Below are positions 1-5,276 of a DNA stretch of 8,663 nt, piece after piece. Below the pieces are notes generated by a model. It searched no databases. It worked only from the letters and a program-made list of their open reading frames with translations, and had not been told where the DNA came from. Source of the DNA: Bacteroidaceae bacterium. Lineage in GTDB: Bacteria > Bacteroidota > Bacteroidia > Bacteroidales > Bacteroidaceae. Position numbers and translations under genes: made by a program. The DNA is taken from the NCBI GenBank assembly GCA_021443285.1, contig JABUUG010000040.1:2165-10827 (forward strand), read 5' to 3'. The stretch's first letter is position 1. Each line of letters starts with the position of its first letter.

Positions 1-1715
1 CAACAACCCCAAAACACAAAAAATCTGGCAAGAGGCAAAAAAATGAAGAAAATACCCCAGATTTGTTTGACTTATTTGCGGATAATGGCAAGGAAGAAAA
101 TATTTACGTTGCTGTAGAAGGGGAATATTCAGGTGATAAAGAGGGTATATACATTAATAATGAAGAAGTTAGAGAGAAAATTATAGCTAAAAGCCTTGAC
201 GCAAAAATTATCAATTTAGATGTTTTAGAGCCAATTCTGCAAAGTAAAGATAGCATTTTCCACTTTTCGGCTGTTTTAGAAGATGAAAGCATAGAAAAAG
301 TGTCTATGAACATGAAACAGCGGATAAAGGAGATGCGTGAAATGGGAATAGAGATAAAAGGCACACTTTTCGACACAACCATCGCCCAATATCTTATACA
401 ACCCGAAATACGTCCTCGGACGGACTTCCCCGTTTCCAGTCTTTTGGAGGTAAGAAAAAATCTTCTTGAAAGGCTTGAAGAGAAAAACGCACTCAGAATG
501 TTCAGGGAAATAGAGATGCCTCTCGTACCCGTACTGACAGATATGGAAATGGAAGGGGTGTGTATAGATACAAACTGCCTGAAAGAAATAAACGTACAGT
601 TCAACGAAAGGCTGACCGAAATAGAAAATAAAATATATGAAGACGCCGGCGAAAACTTCAACATACAATCGCCGAAACAGGTAGGCGACATACTTTTCGG
701 AAAAATGCAACTATTGGAAAAGCCAAAGAAAACAAAGAGCGGGCAGTATGTAACGTCAGAAGATGTGCTTAACTCCATAAAGTCGAAACACCCGATAGTA
801 GAGAACATACTTAAATACAGAGGTCTTAAGAAACTGCTTGGCACATATGTAGAAGCACTTCCAAAACTTATAAACCCAAAGACGGGGCGCATTCATACAA
901 GTTTCAACCAGACCGTTACAGCCACAGGACGACTCAGTTCGAGCGAACCAAACCTTCAGAATATTCCCATAAGAGGAGAAGACAGCAAGGAAATACGCAA
1001 GGCTTTTGTAGGCAGGGTAGGGGAGGAGTTCTTTTCCGCTGACTACTCACAGATAGAACTGCGCATTATGGCACACCTGTCAGAAGACGAAAACATGATA
1101 GAAGCCTTCAACAGCGGACAGGACATACACGCTGCCACCGCTGCCAAGATATACAAAAAGCCAATATCAGAAGTTACAAAAGACGAAAGACGTAAGGCGA
1201 AAAGCGCAAATTTCGGCATAATATATGGCATATCCGCATGGGGACTTGCCGAAGGACTCGGTATTGACCGCAAGGAAGCCAAAACCCTTATAGACGGATA
1301 TTTTGAAAGCTTTCCTAAGGTTAAAGCATTCATAGACAGACAGATAGAGAATGTAAGGGAGAAAGGATACGCTGAAACTATATATCACCGCCGCCGTTAC
1401 CTGCCGGATATTACATCTGGAAACGCAACGGTAAGGGGCTTTGCAGAACGAAACGCAGTGAACGCACCAATACAAGGCACTGCCGCCGACATAATGAAGA
1501 TAGCAATGATTAATGTCTTCAACCGTATGAAGGAAGAAAAACTCAAGTCGAAACTCATACTTCAGGTACACGACGAACTAAACTTCACAGCTGCCACAGA
1601 CGAAAAAGAGAAGTTGGAAAAGATAGTAATAGAAGAAATGCAGAATGTATGCAAACTCAGGGTTCCGCTTGTGGCTGACTCAGGATGGGGCAAAAACTGG
1701 CTTGAGGCGCATTGA
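1..1715 (+). CDS. polA: DNA polymerase I, 5'-truncated by the window edge; degenerate 3'-5' exonuclease domain
   Basis: The reading frame is open from the left edge (first full codon at 3), so the 570 residues seen are the C-terminal part of a longer protein. The 5' nuclease domain lies outside the window. A Lys/Glu/Asn-rich linker (to about 100) is followed by an exonuclease-like domain (about 102-497) and a complete family A polymerase domain (about 498-1712). Polymerase motif A DYSQIELR has its Asp at 1041. The O-helix has Arg 1188, Lys 1200, Phe 1212 and Tyr 1224, matching E. coli R754, K758, F762 and Y766. Motif C QVHDE has its Asp at 1572. The C-terminus NWLEAH is typical of the family. 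The exonuclease-like domain lacks the DxE motif, has Gln-Arg at 315-320 where Tyr-Asp is expected, and lacks the third motif (YxxxD). Known role: gap filling and Okazaki-fragment maturation in the cytoplasm. Polymerase activity is expected; proofreading is not. Confidence 0.96.
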   Translation, partial: TTPKHKKSGKRQKNEENTPDLFDLFADNGKEENIYVAVEGEYSGDKEGIYINNEEVREKIIAKSLDAKIINLDVLEPILQSKDSIFHFSAVLEDESIEKVSMNMKQRIKEMREMGIEIKGTLFDTTIAQYLIQPEIRPRTDFPVSSLLEVRKNLLERLEEKNALRMFREIEMPLVPVLTDMEMEGVCIDTNCLKEINVQFNERLTEIENKIYEDAGENFNIQSPKQVGDILFGKMQLLEKPKKTKSGQYVTSEDVLNSIKSKHPIVENILKYRGLKKLLGTYVEALPKLINPKTGRIHTSFNQTVTATGRLSSSEPNLQNIPIRGEDSKEIRKAFVGRVGEEFFSADYSQIELRIMAHLSEDENMIEAFNSGQDIHAATAAKIYKKPISEVTKDERRKAKSANFGIIYGISAWGLAEGLGIDRKEAKTLIDGYFESFPKVKAFIDRQIENVREKGYAETIYHRRRYLPDITSGNATVRGFAERNAVNAPIQGTAADIMKIAMINVFNRMKEEKLKSKLILQVHDELNFTAATDEKEKLEKIVIEEMQNVCKLRVPLVADSGWGKNWLEAH

Positions 1716-1741
1716 TGGAGTGGGGGAGAAGAGTGTTTTAT

Positions 1742-1790
1742 TCGGGAAAGTAGCCCCGACCACAGTAGCTAATACTGTGCTTTATTTATA
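1742..1790 (+). terminator. Tandem hairpins after polA, possible weak terminator
   Basis: The first stem is TCGGG (1742-1746) with CCCGA (1755-1759). The second is CACAGTA (1761-1767) with TACTGTG (1773-1779) and a 5-nt loop, followed by CTTTATTTATA. The 7-bp stem is perfect but AT-rich, and the following T-run is interrupted. It lies about 45 bases after the polA stop, so termination is plausible but not compelling. Confidence 0.4.
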
Positions 1791-1997
1791 GACATAGTTT
1801 TAGAAAATTGGTGTTCATAATTAGCAATAAACACATAGTTTTAGACAGTAGTAATGAAAATACAGTGAGAATGTTCATAAACAATCATAACCATTAGGTT
1901 TATGAAAACATCATTGTCAAATGCAAAGCAATAATAAACAGTATATTGCAGAGGTTATAAACAATTATACACATCTATTATCATACACATAGTTTAT
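1762..1997. repeat. Degenerate short repeats in the intergenic region
   Basis: ACATAGTTTTAGA occurs exactly twice (1792-1804 and 1833-1845) and a shortened copy ACATAGTTTA occurs at 1987-1996. GTTCATAA occurs twice (1813-1820 and 1873-1880), each time downstream of one of the two exact copies. ACAGTAG(C)TAAT occurs at 1762 and 1846. ATAAACAAT(C/T)ATA occurs near 1878 and 1957. The set looks like an old imperfect duplication or a cluster of binding sites. High AT content makes some chance similarity likely. Confidence 0.4.
1874..1906. repeat. 9-bp inverted repeat, possible operator or RNA hairpin
   Basis: TTCATAAAC (1874-1882) is the exact reverse complement of GTTTATGAA (1898-1906), with a 15-base spacer. 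It could be a dimeric regulator site or a weak hairpin. It lies about 140 bases upstream of the promoter of the next operon, which is far for a classical operator. No T-run follows on either strand. Confidence 0.35.
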
Positions 1998-2047
1998 TTT
2001 TTATAAAAGAAAAGGTAAGATAATAATAATGAATTGTTGAAAACAAC

Positions 2048-2055
2048 TACCTTTG
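2048..2055 (+). promoter_or_regulatory. Bacteroidetes-type promoter (-7 element) for the DUF4494-yggS-HD operon
   Basis: TACCTTTG matches the Bacteroidetes consensus TAnnTTTG exactly. It puts a transcription start near 2062 and leaves a leader of about 30 bases, almost entirely A and T, before the ATG at 2091. No Shine-Dalgarno sequence is present, as usual in this phylum. I see no TTTG (-33) element at the expected 19-21 base spacing, so strength depends mainly on the -7 element or an unseen activator. Confidence 0.7.
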
Positions 2056-2090
2056 CAACTCGCAAAAAAAAATATAAACATTAATATAAT

Positions 2091-2558
2091 ATGAGATCAA
2101 GAAGTTCACAATGGTTTGAATGTAAGGCTAAGGTAGCCCATACGCAGGATGATGGCACAGCAAAGCCTGTACCGGAGCTTAATGTAGTGGATGCGCTTTC
2201 ATTCACAGAGGCAGAGGCAACGATAACAGAGGAGCTGTCGATGATGTACAGTGCATTTGAGATTTCCGACATAAAGAAGGCTGCCTACGGCGAAGTGTTT
2301 TTCAGCGATAAGGACACCGACGACAAATGGTTCAAGGCTAAGTTACAGTTCATTATTTACGATGAGAAGAGCAACAAGGAGAAGAAGTCTAATGTGTATT
2401 ACCTCGTTCAGGCGCACTCGTTCACACAGGCTGTGGAGTATATCCATGAGGCAATGAAGGGCAATACGTCAGACTATCTTATAAATACCCTTCAGGAAAC
2501 AATGATAATGGGAGTATTTGAGCATAACAAGATAGCTGAAAAGAAAGAAGAAGAGTAA
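2091..2558 (+). CDS. DUF4494 domain protein of unknown function
   Basis: This 155-residue protein resembles the DUF4494 family known from Bacteroidetes. It has the N-terminal WFECK motif, the central VDALSFTEAEA segment, then SDIKKAAYGEVF, KWFKAKLQF and a late VQAHSFTQAVEYI. The repeated 'A-SFT-A' pattern suggests two similar alpha/beta halves, which is an inference. The C-terminus is a charged Lys/Glu tail. There is no signal peptide or membrane segment, so it should be cytoplasmic. The start is supported by the promoter 36 bases upstream and by WFECK beginning at residue 8. The stop TAA overlaps the ATG of yggS by one base, implying translational coupling. No biochemical role is known to me. 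Confidence 0.85.
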   Translation: MRSRSSQWFECKAKVAHTQDDGTAKPVPELNVVDALSFTEAEATITEELSMMYSAFEISDIKKAAYGEVFFSDKDTDDKWFKAKLQFIIYDEKSNKEKKSNVYYLVQAHSFTQAVEYIHEAMKGNTSDYLINTLQETMIMGVFEHNKIAEKKEEE

Positions 2559-3235
2559 TGCAGATAAAGCATAATCTTGATAGCATAAAAGCCACACTCA
2601 GCGAGGGTGTGGCTCTTTGTGCTGTAAGCAAATACCACCCGGAGGAGGAGCTGATTGAGGCGTACAATGCCCGCCAGCGAATATTCGGGGAAAGCCATGT
2701 GCAGGAACTTGTTCGCAAGGAGGCTGCCCTGCCGAAGGACGTGGAATGGCATTTCATAGGGCATTTGCAGACCAACAAAGTGAAATATATTGCGCCTTTT
2801 GTATCGCTCATACACTCTGCTGACAGCGTAAAGCTGATAAGGGAGATAAACAGGCAGGGGGAGAGATATGGAAGAAGAATACCAATACTTCTGCAACTGC
2901 ATCTTGCGCAGGAGGATAGCAAATACGGCTTTACCATTGAAGAGTGCTGGCGGTGGATAGAAAGCGGCGAATACAAAGAGCTGAATGGCATTGATATACG
3001 CGGAATAATGACCATGGCTACATACTGCGATGACGAAATGCAGTGGCGCAGTGAGTTCAGAAAAGCAAAGGCATTCTACGATGAACTGAAGGGAAACAGT
3101 GCGTTTGTTAGCAGTTATTCTTCGTTTGATATAGTGTCTATGGGCATGAGCCACGACTATAGGGTGGCGATGGAGGAAGGTTCCACGATGGTCAGGATAG
3201 GAACGGCAATATTCGGAGAAAGGAACTATGGTTAA
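2558..3235 (+). CDS. yggS: YggS/PLPBP family pyridoxal-phosphate homeostasis protein
   Basis: The 225-residue protein has the fold-type III PLP-binding barrel seen in YggS, YBL036C and human PLPBP. Known role: the family binds PLP without a defined catalytic activity and helps keep vitamin B6 and amino-acid pools balanced. The Schiff-base lysine is Lys25 in AVSKYHP. Other family motifs are GESHVQE (44-50, usually GENxVQE), WHFIGHLQTNK (64-74), IHSAD (85-89), GIMTMA (149-154), SMGMSHD (194-200) and the phosphate-binding VRIGTAIFGER (212-222). Length is normal for the family. The ATG shares one base with the preceding stop codon, and the next gene begins 8 bases before this one ends, so all three are probably co-transcribed and translationally coupled. 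The Asn-to-Ser change in GESHVQE is a minor oddity. Confidence 0.93.
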   Translation: MQIKHNLDSIKATLSEGVALCAVSKYHPEEELIEAYNARQRIFGESHVQELVRKEAALPKDVEWHFIGHLQTNKVKYIAPFVSLIHSADSVKLIREINRQGERYGRRIPILLQLHLAQEDSKYGFTIEECWRWIESGEYKELNGIDIRGIMTMATYCDDEMQWRSEFRKAKAFYDELKGNSAFVSSYSSFDIVSMGMSHDYRVAMEEGSTMVRIGTAIFGERNYG

Positions 3236-3854
3236 TCTGGAGTTGATGACTTTCATAGAGAGCAAGATAATCCCCCGTTATCTTGCCTTTGATGCCGCAC
3301 ATAGCACAGAGCATGTACAGACTGTCATAAAGGAGTCGCTGGCACTTGCAAGGCAGCTTGGTGCAGATGAGGATATGTGCTATGTGGTGGCGGCATATCA
3401 CGACCTTGGACTGGAAGGGCCGCGTGCAGTGCATCATAAGCGTTCCGGAGAGATTATAAAGGCGGACAAACGTCTGCTGAAATGGTTTAGTCCAGCGCAG
3501 ATAAACATAATGAAAGAGGCGGTTGAAGACCATAGGGCATCATCATCAAGAAGTCCTCGCAGTATGTACGGAAGAATAGTTGCGGAAGCAGACCGTGAGT
3601 TGGTGCCAGAAAAGGTGATTATGCGCACAATACAATACGGCATAGCCAACTATCCCGAGCTTGACTATGAGTTACAGTACAAGAGGTTTGTCAAGCACCT
3701 TGAAGAGAAATATTCGAGCGATGGATACATAAAGTTATGGATTCCAGGCTCTTCAAATGAAAAACACCTTTCCGCCCTGCGCGATATTATAAATGACAAA
3801 AAGGCTTTGAGAGCGGAGTTTGAGAGGATATATGCAGGTTTTTGGAAAAATTAG
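3228..3854 (+). CDS. HD-domain metal-dependent phosphohydrolase, substrate unknown
   Basis: The 208-residue soluble protein carries the HD-superfamily metal site: His25 and His29 in AHSTEHV, the His58-Asp59 pair in AAYHDLGLEG, His102 in VEDHRAS and Asp122 in VAEADRE. HD proteins hydrolyse phosphate esters, often of nucleotides, and this one resembles the small stand-alone YedJ/YpgQ-like type. The substrate cannot be read from sequence. The C-terminal third (about 130-208) is charged and helical, without a second recognisable domain. The ATG lies inside the last codons of yggS (8-base overlap), which makes it part of that operon and hints at a shared physiological role, though coupling alone does not prove it. 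The stop codon is inside a hairpin that probably ends transcription. Confidence 0.87.
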   Translation: MVNLELMTFIESKIIPRYLAFDAAHSTEHVQTVIKESLALARQLGADEDMCYVVAAYHDLGLEGPRAVHHKRSGEIIKADKRLLKWFSPAQINIMKEAVEDHRASSSRSPRSMYGRIVAEADRELVPEKVIMRTIQYGIANYPELDYELQYKRFVKHLEEKYSSDGYIKLWIPGSSNEKHLSALRDIINDKKALRAEFERIYAGFWKN

Positions 3855-3870
3855 GAGCGTCAGCTCCTAA
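3851..3870. terminator. Bidirectional hairpin between convergent HD gene and menA
   Basis: TTAGGAGC (3851-3858) and GCTCCTAA (3863-3870) form a perfect 8-bp stem with a GTCA/TGAC loop. The left arm contains the TAG stop of the HD gene. Read on the minus strand, the hairpin is followed at once by five T (3850-3846), so it is a good terminator for menA, whose stop is about 60 bases away. On the plus strand it lacks a T-run and probably works with the next hairpin. Confidence 0.7.
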
Positions 3871-3876
3871 AGCAGT

Positions 3877-3896
3877 GGCTGGATAAAGCCTTTTTT
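3877..3896 (+). terminator. Short hairpin with T-run ending the HD operon
   Basis: GGCT (3877-3880) pairs with AGCC (3887-3890) around a 6-base loop and is followed by six T (3891-3896). The 4-bp stem is short, but together with the 8-bp stem just upstream it makes a credible plus-strand terminator. Confidence 0.5.
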
Positions 3897-3928
3897 AGTG
3901 GCGTATTGAGATAAATGAAAGTAGATTT

Positions 3929-4867
3929 CTATACGAATTTCAGAATAATTCCTACGGCGATGAGTACACCATAGAGCAGAATGTTCTTGCCGTTTTTAGC
4001 CAGTTCCTTGTTGAGTTTTGGGCCTTGCCATATATTCCGCATAGTGTTGTAGCGGTTTATGTGGTTAATGAGATAAATGATTTGCAGGTGGAATGCCATG
4101 GTATAGCCGTATCGGTAAAAGCAGAAATAGCCGAGGGCAGTACATATAAAGCCAATAATAAGGTAATATAGAAGCATGTTTCTCCTTCCTAAAATGTGGG
4201 AGAGCGTGTGTTTTCCTGTTGTAAGGTCTTCGTCGTGGTCGCGGAAATTGTTGATAACCAGCATGGAGTCTATCTCAAAACCACAGGCTACGGATGCCAT
4301 GAAGATGTACCAGTTGCAGTTGCCTGTCAGCAGATAGTATGTGGTGCATACAGGCACTATGCCGAAGAATATCAGTACGAGTATGTCGCCTAATGCGCGC
4401 TTTGAGAAGAAAGTGGTGTAGAGAAGCGAAAATATCATGCAGAAGATGCCTATTGAGATAAGTATTCTCCAGTCGCCATAGAAAAGCAGAGGCAGTCCGG
4501 TGATTGCAGCGAGCAGGTTTGTGCCTGCAATTACTCCCCTCATGAACGGCATTGTCATCCATCCCTTTGTAGCCACCCTGTCGTTTCCCATGCGTGCGTT
4601 GCTGTCGTGTCCGTTCCTGTAGTCGAAATAGTCGTTTATAAGGTTGGCGTTTATCTGCATTATGCAGGCAAAGAGAAAGCATAGTATTGCAGGTACAAGG
4701 TTGAAGTTAAGTATGTTTGCCGTGCGGTACATATCGCCCGCAGCTAAGGCTATTCCTATTATAACCGGCACCGCTGCCCCTGGAAGCGTTTCTATGCGCG
4801 AGCCTTTTATTATTGCTTTCAGCGAGTTCTTTTTCACTTGCTGGCTGCTTTTTATGTCTATAACCAT
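3929..4867 (-). CDS. menA: 1,4-dihydroxy-2-naphthoate polyprenyltransferase (menaquinone synthesis)
   Basis: This 312-residue UbiA-family integral membrane protein transfers a polyprenyl chain to 1,4-dihydroxy-2-naphthoate, giving demethylmenaquinone at the cytoplasmic membrane. The first Asp-rich motif is NDYFDYRNGHD (residues 78-88), which binds the Mg2+-diphosphate. The second is NNFRDHDED (206-214). KGSRIETLPGAAVPV (21-35) is the usual MenA N-terminus. Several hydrophobic stretches fit the multi-helix fold, including about 32-43, 56-73, 113-130, 135-150, 160-180, 185-206 and 231-250. Length is normal. The ATG at 4867 is preferred because the next Met (46) would remove the first helix. A terminator-like hairpin lies only about 10 bases upstream of the start, so expression probably needs read-through or release of attenuation. 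The gene converges on the HD operon. Confidence 0.94.
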   Translation of the reverse strand: MVIDIKSSQQVKKNSLKAIIKGSRIETLPGAAVPVIIGIALAAGDMYRTANILNFNLVPAILCFLFACIMQINANLINDYFDYRNGHDSNARMGNDRVATKGWMTMPFMRGVIAGTNLLAAITGLPLLFYGDWRILISIGIFCMIFSLLYTTFFSKRALGDILVLIFFGIVPVCTTYYLLTGNCNWYIFMASVACGFEIDSMLVINNFRDHDEDLTTGKHTLSHILGRRNMLLYYLIIGFICTALGYFCFYRYGYTMAFHLQIIYLINHINRYNTMRNIWQGPKLNKELAKNGKNILLYGVLIAVGIILKFV

Positions 4868-4872
4868 AGTAT

Positions 4873-4905
4873 AAAAAAACCTCAGAAGAAATTTCTTCCG
4901 AGGTT
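4873..4905 (-). terminator. Strong rho-independent terminator after the 68-residue protein gene, abutting menA
   Basis: The arms 4878-4891 and 4892-4905 are reverse complements over 14 bases with a single A/C mismatch (4884 and 4899). Read on the minus strand, the hairpin ends in seven T (4879-4873). The small gene's stop is about 20 bases upstream on that strand. The T-run ends 5 bases before the menA ATG, leaving no room for a separate promoter, so this may act as an attenuator for menA. Confidence 0.8.
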
Positions 4906-4926
4906 ATTGTTGTATATCTATTAAAT

Positions 4927-5133
4927 TTATTTCTTCAAGCTATCGAGTTCCTTTGCCATCTTTTCAACCACTAACCTGAGCTCTTCAATCATCTGCGCTC
5001 CGGCTTCAGAATACATCTGTATAGAAGCACGGCAATGCGCAATGTTTCCGGTGGTCATTCGCTTGGCAGTGTCATTGACTGTGTCGAACACTGTGCGTAG
5101 GAGGTCTATACTTTCTTTAAGTTCTTCGCTCAT
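4927..5133 (-). CDS. Small helical protein of unknown function (68 residues)
   Basis: I do not recognise this family. From ATG at 5133 it reads MSEELKESID onward, 68 residues, rich in Glu, Lys, Leu, Met and Ala, with the look of two amphipathic helices (about 3-22 and 28-65). The second could be a short coiled coil, which is an inference. There is no signal peptide or membrane segment, and one Cys near residue 33. An in-frame GTG at 5166 would add 11 residues; I prefer the ATG because the added segment is Pro/Gln-rich and unlike the rest. The gene has its own TAnnTTTG promoter element and a strong terminator, which argues that it is real and separately expressed. It lies between aroB and menA without a visible functional link to either. 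Confidence 0.72.
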   Translation of the reverse strand: MSEELKESIDLLRTVFDTVNDTAKRMTTGNIAHCRASIQMYSEAGAQMIEELRLVVEKMAKELDSLKK

Positions 5134-5188
5134 ATATTGGTAAAAGGCAGGTTGATTTGTGGGCACATCAATGCCGTAAAAATCGCAG

Positions 5189-5196
5189 CAAAGTTA
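5189..5196 (-). promoter_or_regulatory. Bacteroidetes-type promoter (-7 element) for the small protein gene
   Basis: On the minus strand this reads TAACTTTG, an exact match to TAnnTTTG. It predicts a start near 5182 and a leader of about 49 bases to the ATG at 5133. No convincing TTTG -33 element is seen at the usual spacing. Confidence 0.65.
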
Positions 5197-5217
5197 TGTT
5201 ATTGAATTTTAACATAA
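5194..5217. repeat. Inverted repeat overlapping the small-gene promoter
   Basis: TTATGTT (5194-5200) and AACATAA (5211-5217) are exact reverse complements separated by 10 bases. One arm overlaps the -7 element at 5189-5196, so it sits where a repressor would bind. The surrounding 110-base gap is very AT-rich, so chance is a serious alternative. Confidence 0.35.
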
Positions 5218-5276
5218 TGTAACAAATATAACAATAAATCTTACATTTTGTTGTATATCAAATGATTTAGGGATAT

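Larger units (their letters stand above)
1716..2090. other. AT-rich intergenic region between polA and the DUF4494 operon
   Basis: No credible gene lies in these 375 bases. The longest ATG-started frame I noticed (1903) stops after ten codons. From left to right the region holds two small hairpins just after polA, short degenerate repeats (1762-1997), a 9-bp inverted repeat (1874-1906), a very AT-rich stretch (about 1950-2040) and the promoter and A-rich leader of the next operon. It is longer than any other gap in this window. Confidence 0.8.

Noticed and set aside
104..892. 262-codon open frame on the minus strand within polA
   Set aside because: It lies wholly antisense to conserved polymerase sequence, its protein is Ser/Phe/Leu-rich without motifs, and no promoter element precedes it. 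It is a codon-bias shadow.
1903..1935. Ten-codon frame starting ATG in the intergenic region
   Set aside because: It is too short, starts inside an inverted repeat and has no supporting promoter.
1762..1997. CRISPR-like array
   Set aside because: The repeat units are 8-13 bases, unevenly spaced and AT-rich, with no cas gene nearby, so this is not a CRISPR.
2492..3265. 257-codon open frame on the minus strand across yggS
   Set aside because: It is antisense to a clear YggS protein, has a composition typical of reverse-frame translation and shows no recognisable domain.
5134..5166. 11-codon N-terminal extension of the small protein from GTG 5166
   Set aside because: An ATG follows in frame at 5133 with a start more in keeping with the helical body. 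The GTG cannot be excluded.
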